From assembly GCA_028284155.1 (NCBI GenBank), contig JANQSF010000039.1, positions 1 to 33,590 on the forward strand: a DNA stretch of 33,590 nucleotides, given 5' to 3'. A program made the position numbers and the translations under genes. Within the stretch, counting starts at the first letter, position 1. Each line of letters starts with the position of its first letter. Origin of the DNA: Phycisphaeraceae bacterium (GTDB lineage Bacteria > Planctomycetota > Phycisphaerae > Phycisphaerales > Phycisphaeraceae). This document shows positions 8,149-16,887 of the stretch, piece after piece. A model generated the notes under the pieces. That model was not told where the DNA came from. It worked only from the letters and a program-made list of their open reading frames with translations, and made no database searches.

Positions 8149-8789
8149 TCGGCTTCCACCTCCACGTTGATCGAGTCAACAGCATCGGGGGCCAGAGCGT
8201 CGGCGATCACGGTGGCGACGTCGACGTTGGTCTCGGCGTTGTTCGCGGCCGACCGGGCGCGCACGACGACGCGCACCTTCGTGTCGTGCGCGAACGTGCC
8301 GAGCGCCTGACTGAATCGCGACCCCCCCGTGTAGCTGACCGTGTGCGTCGGCGTCGAGAAGTCGAACACGTTCACGCCGCCCGCGACGTAGACGTTGAAC
8401 ACGCTCGGCGCGATGCGCTGGCCGTGGTCGATGTACTGCCACCGGGCAGTGACGCCGCCGCCCGACGTTCGGATCAGTGTCAGGCCGACCGGCTTGTTCG
8501 GCACGGGCGCGATCAGGTCGCCGTCGTCGTCGATCGCCACGCGCAGCAGCTTGCGGCTGTTGAGCGGCTCGTTGTCTTCGACGTTGCAACTGCTCACGGC
8601 GCGTACATGCGCCCACCTACTCGAAGCATTGGCCAGCCCGGTCAGGTCGTACTGGAGCGTCCCGGCCGGAACGCTGTCGACCAGCACGCTTGACGAGTTG
8701 GGGTACTGCCTCGTGTAGACGCGATAACCCGGCGGGAACGTGACCGCCGCGAGCGCCAAGCCGTGATGATGGAGCAGTGCGAGTCTCAT
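8145..8789 (-). CDS. Phage fibronectin-III-like tail protein
   Basis: Start chosen at ATG 8789, two bases after the stop of the preceding gene; the longer open frame upstream only shadows that gene. The 214-residue product has a proline/aromatic pattern typical of FN3 or related Ig-like modules: 'PPGYRVYTRQYPNSSSVLVDSV', 'LTGLANASSRWAHVRAV', then 'NKPVGLTLIRTSGGGVTARWQYIDH' with 'FNVYVAG' and a final 'VRVVVRARSAANNAETN'. Two such domains are likely. FN3-like repeats are common in tail-tip and fibre proteins, where they bind surfaces weakly. Function inferred from fold pattern and place. Confidence 0.8.
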   Translation of the reverse strand: MRLALLHHHGLALAAVTFPPGYRVYTRQYPNSSSVLVDSVPAGTLQYDLTGLANASSRWAHVRAVSSCNVEDNEPLNSRKLLRVAIDDDGDLIAPVPNKPVGLTLIRTSGGGVTARWQYIDHGQRIAPSVFNVYVAGGVNVFDFSTPTHTVSYTGGSRFSQALGTFAHDTKVRVVVRARSAANNAETNVDVATVIADALAPDAVDSINVEVEAE

Positions 8790-8791
8790 GG

Positions 8792-9763
8792 TTACGAAAC
8801 GTCGACGATGCCGTACTGGAGCGAGCCCTTGAACCCGCACGTCACGGTGTCGATCTCCAGCTTCTTGTTGGTCGCCACCTTCCACAATGGCTGCGCGAAG
8901 TTGCCCGAAGGCGCGACGGCGAAGCCACCGTTCTGCGCTACCGGCATGACGCCCGACACCGCCGTGTCGTCTTCATCCTGAAACGCGATCGAGCCGTCGC
9001 CCGTGTCGGCCGTGCCTTGGAAGCCGTACACCCAAATCTGCTTGTCCGCACCGGGCGCGGCGACCAGTTCCTGATTCGCCGTGTTGGCCGACGCGCTGAT
9101 GGGCACGGTCGTGTAACTGTCAACGACCGGGTCGCCGGGGCCTTGGATCGCGTCGGGCAGTGGAACGGGCACGTCCGTCGCCAGGACAACGCGCTGAGTC
9201 GTCGCGCCGACAGCACCCGAGCCGCCAGCGACACCGGCCTGCCCGACGATCGGGTTGACCTTGCAGCGGTCGGACTCATCCCAGTCGTCGATGATCTGGA
9301 TGGCCGTCACGACGGGGTCGTCGTTGGCCAACGTGACGCGCGGCGTCGTTGCGCCGACCGCGCCCGCGCCCGCCGCGATGCCCGCCTGCCCGACGATCAG
9401 GTTGACCTTGCAGCGGTTGGTCTCGTCCCAATCATCCATGACCTGCAACGCGGTCACGGCGTCGCCCATCGCCGACTCAAGGCCGTCGACGTGTCCGATG
9501 AGCGTGTCCTGCTTGGTCTCGGTGGCTGCGCCGGTCGGCAGCGGCAACGTCGTGAACGTCACGCCCGACGCGATCGACACCAGGTCGATCGGCAGACCGG
9601 TGTCCGGCTGCACGTACGTGATGCCCGTCCCGGCCGAGTTGAAGAACGCAGCGGGCGCGGGTTGCACGTAGCTAGAGTCGCCAAGCTGAATGAGTGACAG
9701 ATTGATGCCACCGGGTTCGGTCACACCGTTGATCGCCGCAGTGACTTGTGTAGGTGTAGGCAT
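8792..9763 (-). CDS. Phage tail/adhesion protein with 49-residue tandem repeat
   Basis: Start chosen at ATG 9763, which overlaps the preceding stop codon by one base. The 323-residue protein has two near-identical tandem units of about 49 residues (105-153 and 154-200), each containing 'DDWDE(T/S)', 'RCKVN', 'IVGQAG' and 'GAVGATT'. The N-terminus (MPTPTQVTAAINGV) is followed by beta-rich sequence; the C-terminal 120 residues look like a compact beta domain (QELVAAPGADKQIWVYGFQG). Repeat modules of this kind occur in phage structural proteins, where copy number can vary. Probable fibre or decoration protein; no enzyme motif. Confidence 0.82.
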   Translation of the reverse strand: MPTPTQVTAAINGVTEPGGINLSLIQLGDSSYVQPAPAAFFNSAGTGITYVQPDTGLPIDLVSIASGVTFTTLPLPTGAATETKQDTLIGHVDGLESAMGDAVTALQVMDDWDETNRCKVNLIVGQAGIAAGAGAVGATTPRVTLANDDPVVTAIQIIDDWDESDRCKVNPIVGQAGVAGGSGAVGATTQRVVLATDVPVPLPDAIQGPGDPVVDSYTTVPISASANTANQELVAAPGADKQIWVYGFQGTADTGDGSIAFQDEDDTAVSGVMPVAQNGGFAVAPSGNFAQPLWKVATNKKLEIDTVTCGFKGSLQYGIVDVS

Positions 9764-10782
9764 TACCCGGCTCCTGTCAGTAAACGTTGAGAAGGAAGGA
9801 TCGCGCCTTCCGTGTCGTCGGTGGCGCTGAGGTCGTCGATCTCGCCCCGCACCGTCGAGCTGTTGCCCACGAGGCCGATGCCGACCAGGCCCGCCGCCGA
9901 ATACGTTGAGTCGGTCGACGACAGAATCTCCGTCGCGCCGACGTAGGCCTTGATGTCCGATGCGGTGAATGACAGCGTGACGACGGACTCGCCACCCGCG
10001 CCGGTGATGTCGTTGCCCGTGTGTGTGCCCAGTGTCGTCGCGCTGCCGTTGTCGAAGCGGCGCAGTCGCCAATCGCCCTCATCCCACCGGTACTGGATCA
10101 CGTAGCCGTCCCACGAGGTACCGGGCGAAGCGATGCGGCCGATCAGTTCGGGGTTGGCCTCGCCGCCGCTGGCCGAGTTGCGATAAAAGTCACCGACGAT
10201 GTCGTAGTTGGCGCTTCCCGGTGTGGCGCTGTTGTAGTAGCGCGTCCCGCTTGACCCGTTGCGACCGCAACGCCCGCCGGATGAGATCTGGAACGTGGAT
10301 GTCCCCGTCATGCGCGCCCACGAACCGCCGGTCTCGGGCGTGTGCGACGACAAGGGCTGCGCGGGCGTGTCGGTGAATGAGTCAACCAGGAACGAACCCG
10401 GCCGCAGGCGTTTGCCCGGGCGCTTGACGTTGAAACCCGGCAACAGGTGCCGCCCGATCTGCGTGATGATCTCATCGAAACGCGACCCGGAGAGGTCGGG
10501 CAAGGTCGGAACCTTCGCGCGAATGTCCAGAGTCAGAGCGTTGCGCTGACTGGCCGGCACGGCGTCGTCACCCCGAAGCGACGGCAGCATGATCGCGCCG
10601 CGCGGCGCTTGGTCCGCCTGCGCATACACCATCGCCGCCATGAGGCCGGGGCGATCGCGCTGCATCGGCGTCGGAGGCGGGATCACCGCTTCATGCCAGG
10701 GCGACTCGTCGGCCAACGGCGACCGGTAGTCGTCGTCTTCGGCACCTGTGCCGATCAGGTTGGAGACAAACCAGTTCCTCAT
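9763..10782 (-). CDS. Phage tail-module protein with lectin/LamG-like C-terminal half
   Basis: Start at ATG 10782, overlapping the upstream TAA by one base. 339 residues. The first ~130 residues are Pro/Arg-rich and unordered-looking (SPWHEAVIPPPTPMQRDRPG), followed after 'GSFLVDSFTDTPAQPLSSHTPETGGSW' by a jelly-roll-type pattern: 'YDIVGDFYRNS', 'DGYVIQYRWDEGDWRLRRFDNG', 'VTLSFTASDIKAYVGATEILSSTDSTYSAAGLVGIGL'. That succession is characteristic of concanavalin-like/LamG-type glycan-binding domains. It may bind a surface sugar of the host. The family is recognised by pattern, not by catalytic residues. Confidence 0.82.
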   Translation of the reverse strand: MRNWFVSNLIGTGAEDDDYRSPLADESPWHEAVIPPPTPMQRDRPGLMAAMVYAQADQAPRGAIMLPSLRGDDAVPASQRNALTLDIRAKVPTLPDLSGSRFDEIITQIGRHLLPGFNVKRPGKRLRPGSFLVDSFTDTPAQPLSSHTPETGGSWARMTGTSTFQISSGGRCGRNGSSGTRYYNSATPGSANYDIVGDFYRNSASGGEANPELIGRIASPGTSWDGYVIQYRWDEGDWRLRRFDNGSATTLGTHTGNDITGAGGESVVTLSFTASDIKAYVGATEILSSTDSTYSAAGLVGIGLVGNSSTVRGEIDDLSATDDTEGAILPSQRLLTGAG

Positions 10783-11618
10783 TATGGTGCGGCGTGTGTG
10801 ACGTCTTGGGTGTTGGAGAAGTCGGCGCGGCGCGACGAGCGCGCTGCTTGAATGCGCAACGTGACGGTCTCGGCCGTCGCGTTGGTCAACGTGATCGTGA
10901 ACGTCCCGTCCGTGTGCGACTTGAACGTGTAGTCCTTGTTTGCTTCGTGCGTGAGTTCGGCGGTCGTGTTGGCCCCGGCGGCGATCGTCGCGTTGGCGGC
11001 CGTGGCGAGCCCGCCGGTGTCGCACACGGCGACGCGCAGGTAGTCGACGGCGTTGATCTGCTGGTCCTGCAGGTCCTTCAAGGTGATGACGACCGTGGAG
11101 GGCGTGGACGTGTCGCCCTGCACGGTGATCGCGAAGTCGTAATGCACGAGCGCGTGCGCATCGACCATGATGGCTTCAGGTCGGCGATCGAGGATGGCCG
11201 TGATCGCGCCCGACGCGAGTGTGACCTCGGCGAGTTTGACGTGCGGGTAGGCGGGCCAGCCGGTGGCGTCGTTGGCGTTGCCGATGGCAGCGACCGGCGT
11301 CTCGTGGTCACCTGAGTTCTCAAGCCAGACGTAAGCCACATCGTCGTCATGCGCAGCCAGGTCGACGTCGCCGCCCGCGTAGATCAACGGGACGTTGGCG
11401 ACGGGTTGTCGGCCTTCGGCAATGAAGACACTTGTGTCGTTCGCGTCGGAAAGGTCAACGCGGAACCAGCCGGCCGACGACTTGTCGAGCTGGTAGTGCT
11501 CGGCCCAAAGCGCGGCGATGTACGCCTCCTGCACAATCGGCATGAGCGCGCCGCTGTTGGCCAGCCGCGTTCCGGCCAGGGCTTGGAGTGTCGAGCTCGA
11601 AGGGTCTTTACGTGCCAT
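10782..11618 (-). CDS. Phage tail-module protein, unknown
   Basis: A 278-residue protein starting at ATG 11618 with a GAGG ribosome site about 7 bases upstream, which separates it slightly (12 bases) from the preceding gene. The N-terminal half mixes helices and strands (LQALAGTRLANSGALMPIVQEAYIAALWAEHY); the C-terminal half (about 160-270) is strongly beta, with Thr-rich strands such as 'GTFTITLTNATAETVTLRIQAA', resembling an Ig-like or receptor-binding head domain. No enzymatic motif. Likely a fibre or baseplate component. Confidence 0.8.
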   Translation of the reverse strand: MARKDPSSSTLQALAGTRLANSGALMPIVQEAYIAALWAEHYQLDKSSAGWFRVDLSDANDTSVFIAEGRQPVANVPLIYAGGDVDLAAHDDDVAYVWLENSGDHETPVAAIGNANDATGWPAYPHVKLAEVTLASGAITAILDRRPEAIMVDAHALVHYDFAITVQGDTSTPSTVVITLKDLQDQQINAVDYLRVAVCDTGGLATAANATIAAGANTTAELTHEANKDYTFKSHTDGTFTITLTNATAETVTLRIQAARSSRRADFSNTQDVTHAAP

Positions 11619-11630
11619 TTGAAACCTCGT

Positions 11631-12131
11631 CTATTCGCTCTCGATGTCGGGCGACCCCGTCCACGTCAGACGCGCCTCGTTCTTGTTGCCCGTCGACCCG
11701 ACCGCCAGGTTGCGCGGGCCGCGCGGCCGGTCCTTGATCGACGCGACGGCCTCGACCACCGTGCTGAGGTTGCCCGCCTCGTCTTCGACCTTCACGCCGA
11801 CGGGTAGTTGCGCGCACACGTCGGTCGCGTTGTGTCGGTGCTCTAACGTGACGCGCTCGGCCGCCAGCAGGCCGCGCAGCCCGTCACCGCGATGACCGAG
11901 ACCGCGCACGCCCGAGCCCGGCCCGTAACCGCGCAGACCTTGGCCGCGCACGCCCGAACCTCGCCCGCGTCGTTCGCCCGCTTCCCATGCGGGCCGGTCG
12001 TCGATGCGCGTGCCACCGGCGGGCGTCGATGCCGCGAGACTCGCCGCGTTCTCCGTACCCTTGAACAGAACCAGCTTGTCCTGCGTGGACCAGCTCGCCT
12101 TGCGCGGGATGGTGACCTTGACGGCGGCCAT
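11631..12131 (-). CDS. Phage tail protein with Gly-Arg repeat and FN3-like C-terminus
   Basis: Start at ATG 12131, inside an ATGA overlap with the preceding gene; the open frame up to 12320 is a shadow of that gene. 166 residues. Residues 58-85 are two tandem 14-residue units (GSGVRG-x-G-x-RG-x-G-x), encoded by DNA with an exact 14-bp repeat at 11902-11915 and 11944-11957. After 'GLLAAERVTLEHRH' the C-terminal 50 residues (GVKVEDEAGNLS ... ARLTWTGSPDIES) look like half an FN3 domain, with the NLxV...xLTW pattern. No known family. The Gly/Arg segment could be a flexible, positively charged linker. Confidence 0.78.
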   Translation of the reverse strand: MAAVKVTIPRKASWSTQDKLVLFKGTENAASLAASTPAGGTRIDDRPAWEAGERRGRGSGVRGQGLRGYGPGSGVRGLGHRGDGLRGLLAAERVTLEHRHNATDVCAQLPVGVKVEDEAGNLSTVVEAVASIKDRPRGPRNLAVGSTGNKNEARLTWTGSPDIESE

Positions 12132-14383
12132 CAGTTTCCACCCCCCACAAACGACGGGACGTCGAGGTCGATGCGGATCGACTGGTTGCTGGTCGCGCTG
12201 CCAGAGCCGAGCGACACGTGCAGACCGACAACGTTCGGGTAGACCGACGCGCGGCCCGCGTTGACGGCCAGCGAGACGTCGCGCCCCCGGATCGACGCGA
12301 TGCGATCGCCCAGCCGCCACTGGTCCATGTCCATGATGAACGTCGTGGCCGTGACCGGGAACGCGGCGTCTTCGAGTTTGTCGCGGCGTCGCTCGGCCGC
12401 TTCCTGCACGCCGGTCGTGACGTTGGCCTGTTCGCCCGATGCGTCGACCGTGCCGTACCCAAAGTCGCGCACCCAGTTCATGTACGCGGGCAGGTTGTGG
12501 TTCGGCCGCGTCCAGACCTCCTCATGCTTCGGCAGGACCATGAGCTGGCCGCGAGCGTAAGTCGACCCGCTGCTGGCCTGACGCTTGGCGTCGTAGCGCG
12601 CCGCCACGTCCGGCTCGACGGCGCAACCCAGTCGGACACGCAGGTCACCGGAGTCGATCAAGCCCCACCAACTCCGCGCCACGTCCTTGGCCGCAACGTC
12701 GCGCGAGAACGTGTCGATGTTGACCTCGGATAGGTCCTTGATGGCCAGCATGAGACCGAAGTACTCTTCGAGCACAGCGAACTTGATGGGCAGGTAGGTG
12801 TAGTTGTCGCCGCCGTCCTCACTGATAAACAGCATGAAGCGCGTGTTCTGCCGACGCCACAGTGGCGCACGCAACGGCAGCGCCTTGCGCGGTCGCTTCA
12901 TGAAGTAGACCTCGTCGGTCACACCGGCCGCTCGGCGCGCGGCGTTGATCGGGTTGTTCTCGAAGGCGAGCCCGAGGTGCGCGCGCCAGTTGAAGCCGTC
13001 GGTGTCGTGGACATAGTCGTCGGGCGTCGTGTAGCCCCCGTCGAAGTCGCCTTCACCGACCAGCCCCCAGCGTCGGCCGACGTGCTGGTACGTGTCGAAC
13101 TGCGCGCCGCCCTTGACGTGACGCGACCAGTAGGAGTCGGCCGCCGGTTCCAGCGGCATTTCTTTAGCCAGGTCGTCGATGGGGGTCGCCGCGATGTCGG
13201 TGGGCTTCCAGAGCGGCTTGAGGTCGAACACGTCTTCGAGGAACAACCTGCCGCGACCGTATACCTCGTTGACGATCGACGTGCCGTCGCGCTGGCCGAC
13301 GATCTTGTTGATGCGGTTGCGCCGCGTCGTCTGCTCGGCCGTCGCGTACGTCGTGCCGCGCTTGTCCAGGTCGAAGTACTTCACGTCGCCCGCGCCGCGC
13401 CGGTTGATGCGGATGACGTACGGCCGCTGCAGGAAGTCGGCGTCGGCCTCGGCCTTGGTCAGCGGCTCGATGTAGAGACCGAACCCGCCGACCATGCACA
13501 CACGCTCGAGCGCCGACAGCGCACCCATGCCGGTCACGTCGATCTCGGGCAGACGCGCATCGAGTCCGACATACTCGTCGGGCCGGGCGATCGTCTCGCC
13601 GGTTATGCCCTTGTTCAGCTCGTCGACGAGCGCGTTGAGGATGTCGCACCAGTAAGGCAGCTCACCCCGTGCGTCGTTGGCGACGCCGAAGTAGAAGACG
13701 GTCAGAAGGGCGGCGATCGCCGTGCGGTAGGTCCACCACTCGCCCGCCGGGTCGGTGTCGTACGTGAACGCGTGCGCGCTGAGCAGCTCGTTATTCGCCG
13801 ACTTGAGCTTCGGCTGCGCGTGCATGTTCGGCACGCCGGGGTTGAAGACCGCCGGGAACGACGGCGTCTCGATGACCCGTAAAGGGTCGGTGTCGTCGCC
13901 GGTGTAAACCCAGCGGCCCTTGATCAGGTGACACGACAGCGTGTCTTCCAACTGCGGCATCGCAAACGCGGTCGGCGGTGTGCGTTCGGCCTCGCGTTGA
14001 CCGTCAGCCTGCACGTCGATCGTCGGGCGGGCAAGCACGCCGATGAACACGGTGCGCGCGTTGGCCGGGTCCTGCGGGTCGGCCTCCGCCAGCTCGTCTT
14101 CGATCGGCAGCAGCGTGACCTTGATCTGGTCGTCCAAGGTGTACTTGTTCAGCCCGACCTCGAAGGACGCGTCCTCGCCGGTGAGCGTGACGTACGTGAA
14201 CTTGGCGACGCCCGGCTTCGCGCCCATGACCCAAGACCAGCCGTCGCAACGCAGGTTCTCGTCGAGCACCCAGCCCGAGTCGTCCGCGCCGTCGATCGGC
14301 AACGCCGCGCCCGCTTTGGAGCGCCGCGTGTAGACCAGCGTGCGCACGGGCGGCGTGTTGCGCGATGAGAGGTTCTTGATCAT
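12131..14383 (-). CDS. Large phage tail-tip / baseplate-hub-type protein
   Basis: Start at ATG 14383 (MIKNLSSRN), overlapping the upstream TGA as ATGA. 750 residues, the largest protein after the tape measure. It begins with a compact beta domain (GWSWVMGAKPGVAKFTYVTLTGEDASFEVG), a pattern seen in hub proteins. The central part has mixed alpha/beta sequence (YWCDILNALVDELNKGITGETI, ALSALERVCMVGGFGLYIEPL), and the C-terminus is beta again (FIMDMDQWRLGDRIASIRGRDVSLAV). Position after the tape measure and a ~140-residue protein fits the distal-tail/hub order of siphoviruses. No lysozyme or protease motif was seen. Function assigned by order and size. Confidence 0.85.
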   Translation of the reverse strand: MIKNLSSRNTPPVRTLVYTRRSKAGAALPIDGADDSGWVLDENLRCDGWSWVMGAKPGVAKFTYVTLTGEDASFEVGLNKYTLDDQIKVTLLPIEDELAEADPQDPANARTVFIGVLARPTIDVQADGQREAERTPPTAFAMPQLEDTLSCHLIKGRWVYTGDDTDPLRVIETPSFPAVFNPGVPNMHAQPKLKSANNELLSAHAFTYDTDPAGEWWTYRTAIAALLTVFYFGVANDARGELPYWCDILNALVDELNKGITGETIARPDEYVGLDARLPEIDVTGMGALSALERVCMVGGFGLYIEPLTKAEADADFLQRPYVIRINRRGAGDVKYFDLDKRGTTYATAEQTTRRNRINKIVGQRDGTSIVNEVYGRGRLFLEDVFDLKPLWKPTDIAATPIDDLAKEMPLEPAADSYWSRHVKGGAQFDTYQHVGRRWGLVGEGDFDGGYTTPDDYVHDTDGFNWRAHLGLAFENNPINAARRAAGVTDEVYFMKRPRKALPLRAPLWRRQNTRFMLFISEDGGDNYTYLPIKFAVLEEYFGLMLAIKDLSEVNIDTFSRDVAAKDVARSWWGLIDSGDLRVRLGCAVEPDVAARYDAKRQASSGSTYARGQLMVLPKHEEVWTRPNHNLPAYMNWVRDFGYGTVDASGEQANVTTGVQEAAERRRDKLEDAAFPVTATTFIMDMDQWRLGDRIASIRGRDVSLAVNAGRASVYPNVVGLHVSLGSGSATSNQSIRIDLDVPSFVGGGN

Positions 14384-14802
14384 GACGACCCTCCCGCCAG
14401 GGCGCGCCACAAAAGTCGATACCGTTGCTTCCGCCCGACCTGTCCATGCGAGACCGCCGCGTTGTCGAACGGGATGACCTTCGACATGGGCCGCAGTTCA
14501 ATCAATTGCATGTTCTCGAAGTCGGTCGCGTAGATGCGCACGGTGTGCGGCGCGCCGTCGCGCAGCGCTTCGAGCGCGTCGTACGCGTTGAACAGCGCCG
14601 TCATGGCGTCGTCGCGGTCGGCGGCGATACCCTCCAGCCAGCCGATGAGGATCAGGTCGTTGGGCAGGACCGGCGCGGTAACCGAGTGCCGCTCGGGGAC
14701 GCCGGGGAACTTGTTCTCCGTCCGATCCAACCGCGCGGGCACGCGCTGGTGCATCCAGTCGGTGCGGCTGTTGATCGGGGTTGTGTCGATGCTCGGGGTC
14801 AT
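14380..14802 (-). CDS. Phage distal-tail-type protein, unknown
   Basis: Start set at ATG 14802 (MTPSIDTTPINSR), seven bases past the tape-measure stop at 14810; the longer frame overlaps the tape-measure gene. 140 residues, soluble, mixed alpha/beta: 'PVLPNDLILIGWLEGIAADRDDAMTALFNAYDAL', 'TVRIYATDFENMQLIELRPM'. Its place between tape measure and the large tail-tip gene is where distal-tail proteins are normally encoded. No family recognised; shorter than typical Dit. Confidence 0.75.
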   Translation of the reverse strand: MTPSIDTTPINSRTDWMHQRVPARLDRTENKFPGVPERHSVTAPVLPNDLILIGWLEGIAADRDDAMTALFNAYDALEALRDGAPHTVRIYATDFENMQLIELRPMSKVIPFDNAAVSHGQVGRKQRYRLLWRALAGGSS

Positions 14803-14809
14803 CCGTGAC

Positions 14810-16399
14810 CTATTCCTCGTTCGGCCGCGTCGACAGCGTCGTCGTCGGGTCGCCGTTGTTGAATTGGTTGCCCACGTTGACAATCGTGACGTTCTGCACG
14901 CCTCTGACCTGCGACAGACTGCGGCGCGGTCCGGCTTCCAGCTCCTCCGTCACGATGTCGGGCAGGTCGGCCGGGCCGAAGCCGGGGTCTTGCGTGTCGT
15001 CTTCAAAGAACAGCGCATGGCCGAGCAGGAACGGGCCGATCACCGGCACGCCGATGGTGGCCATCGGCGCGAGGTCGCGCGCGGCGTTCGTGAAGCTACG
15101 GCCGAGCACGACGGCGTTGAGCGCCTCCTCCATGCTCATGCCCTGCGCGACCGCCGAGTCGAACATCTCCAGCTTCGCGTCGACGTCGGCCTTCGTCAGG
15201 GCACCTTGATCGAACGCCTTGAACAGCTCGCGCTCAACGATCGACCGGGCCAGCGCGAAGTCCTGCGCGCGTCGGCTGTTGCTGCGCAGGCCCTCCGTCT
15301 GCTGCTCGACCTGTCGCGTCTGAACGGCCTTGCGCAGCCGCTCGTCTTCGTTGAAGATGTTCTTGATGGCGTCCTCGGTGATATCCGTTCCACCCAGCGA
15401 CGCCTGGTTGATCTGTCCGATCACGCTGTCGAACTCGTTGCGGCGCAGCAGGCCGCCGAAGACGCTGAGGTTCTCGCGGCCGACGAGTGCGACCTGGTCG
15501 TCGAGCGACATGCCGCCGCGCTGCAACACGCGCAACTGTTCAAGCACGCCGATGCTCGGACCCGCGCCCCGGTCCGACAGAATCTGACGCCGCGCGTCGG
15601 TGTCCGGCGCGGCGAGGATCGTGAGGATGTTGCGCAGCGACGTCGCGCCGTTCTCCTCCGACACGGTCAGCGCTTCGACGAGCAGGCCGCCGGTCTCCTC
15701 GGGGGTCAGGCCCGCGTCGACGCCGGGGTTCAACACCTGGGGGAACTTGCTGGCCAGCACGCCGGGCGACGCGGCGGGCGACAACTCCTGCATCTTGCGC
15801 AGCATCGACTGCAGCCGGTTCGGGTCGGCCACGAACTGCGAGCCCTTGGCGAACAGCGGCACGAGCGTCGACGCGGGGTTCTGCGTGGTCAGTGAGGTTT
15901 CCAACAACTCCTCGAACAACGCCACCTGCTGCGCGTCCGTGAGGCTGGCCGTCTTGCTGCGCAGCTCGGCGAACGCGCCGCCGATCGCCGAGCGTCCCTC
16001 GCCGGTCAACACCGCGCCGCGATCAACGATGCTCAGGTCGGCGGCGCTGAAACCCGCGCGGAGGAACTGCAGGTCGCGCAGCGCCAACGCCTGCTCGTTG
16101 GTCAGGTCGGCCTGCGCCTTGAGCTCTTCGTTGGTCGCGCGAATCTCGTCGCGCCACTCCTGATGGAACTTGCCGATGACAGCGGTAAGCGACCCCACGC
16201 CGAACATCGCGACCAACTGGCGGCCGAAGTTTTCGACGGCGCCGGTCAGGTCGAGCTGCTGCTTGCCGGACGCCTCCGCCTGATCGCCCGCCTCCTGCGT
16301 CGTCTGCTTGAGCCGATCCAAGCCGCCGGACGCTTCGCGCGCAGGACCGGTAACGGTCTGCTCGCCGTCGATCGAAATGCCGACACGTTTGTCGGTCAT
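14810..16399 (-). CDS. Tail tape-measure protein
   Basis: The 529-residue product is long and helical, with many Ala/Gln/Glu-rich stretches. A glycine/serine N-terminus with coiled-coil pattern (LDRLKQTTQEAGDQAEASGKQQ) is followed by the amphipathic segment 'VENFGRQLVAMFGVGSLTAVIGKF'. Near residue 440 there is a hydrophobic segment (MATIGVPVIGPFLLGHALFF) of the kind tape-measure proteins insert into the host membrane during DNA entry. Tape length sets tail length; 529 residues would imply a short tail (roughly 80 nm if 1.5 angstrom per residue applies). An AAGGA lies 11 bases before the ATG. There is no room for a G/GT-type tail chaperone between the tail tube (stop 16443) and this gene. Confidence 0.8.
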   Translation of the reverse strand: MTDKRVGISIDGEQTVTGPAREASGGLDRLKQTTQEAGDQAEASGKQQLDLTGAVENFGRQLVAMFGVGSLTAVIGKFHQEWRDEIRATNEELKAQADLTNEQALALRDLQFLRAGFSAADLSIVDRGAVLTGEGRSAIGGAFAELRSKTASLTDAQQVALFEELLETSLTTQNPASTLVPLFAKGSQFVADPNRLQSMLRKMQELSPAASPGVLASKFPQVLNPGVDAGLTPEETGGLLVEALTVSEENGATSLRNILTILAAPDTDARRQILSDRGAGPSIGVLEQLRVLQRGGMSLDDQVALVGRENLSVFGGLLRRNEFDSVIGQINQASLGGTDITEDAIKNIFNEDERLRKAVQTRQVEQQTEGLRSNSRRAQDFALARSIVERELFKAFDQGALTKADVDAKLEMFDSAVAQGMSMEEALNAVVLGRSFTNAARDLAPMATIGVPVIGPFLLGHALFFEDDTQDPGFGPADLPDIVTEELEAGPRRSLSQVRGVQNVTIVNVGNQFNNGDPTTTLSTRPNEE

Positions 16400-16442
16400 C
16401 GCTCAGCGTCCTTGCCTTGCGCGTCGTGCGACCACTGCCGGA

Positions 16443-16868
16443 TCAGGAGAAGGCGATCGGCAACGCCGACCCGTCCGCGCTGACCGCGACCAGTTCGAGG
16501 TTCGTCGTGCCCCAGTTACGCGGGCTGGTGTCCCAACTCATCCGGGGCCGTCGGAACTTGCCGCCGGTGATCGTGGCGGTCAGCGTGCCGCCGCCGGAGG
16601 TCTTGCCGGTGATGATTACCGTGGCGGCGGCCAGCGCGATCAGGTTCAACGCCTGCGCGACGTCGCGCGTCACGATCCCGATCATCACGGGGAACTCTTC
16701 GGTAAACGTGACCTCCATGACGCTGGCGTACTTGTCGCCCTCCTCGCGGTGGGTCAGCAGTTCGGGGTCGTTGATCTGGATGTTGGCCCCTCGGATGCCC
16801 TCGTACTTGTCCGTCCCGACCTGGAAGACCGAGATGTCGTAGAGGAGTGTGGGTGCAATGTCAGCCAT
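16443..16868 (-). CDS. Probable major tail-tube protein
   Basis: 141 residues with a strong beta pattern: 'LLYDISVFQVGTDKYEGIRGANIQIND', 'YASVMEVTFTEEFPVMIGIVTRDV', 'ATVIITGKTSGGGTLTATITGGKFRRPRMSWDTSPRNWGTTNLELVAVS'. Small beta-barrel tail-tube subunits just before the tape-measure gene have this character and length. The gene has the strong ribosome site GAAAGGA (16875-16881) seven bases before its ATG, as expected for a highly expressed structural subunit. A decoration role cannot be excluded. Confidence 0.75.
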   Translation of the reverse strand: MADIAPTLLYDISVFQVGTDKYEGIRGANIQINDPELLTHREEGDKYASVMEVTFTEEFPVMIGIVTRDVAQALNLIALAAATVIITGKTSGGGTLTATITGGKFRRPRMSWDTSPRNWGTTNLELVAVSADGSALPIAFS

Positions 16869-16887
16869 GGCGAGTCCTTTCGATGGA

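Noticed and set aside
14534..15895. 453-codon plus-strand open frame
   Set aside because: Antisense shadow of the tape-measure gene; repetitive Arg/Glu/Val composition and no ribosome site.
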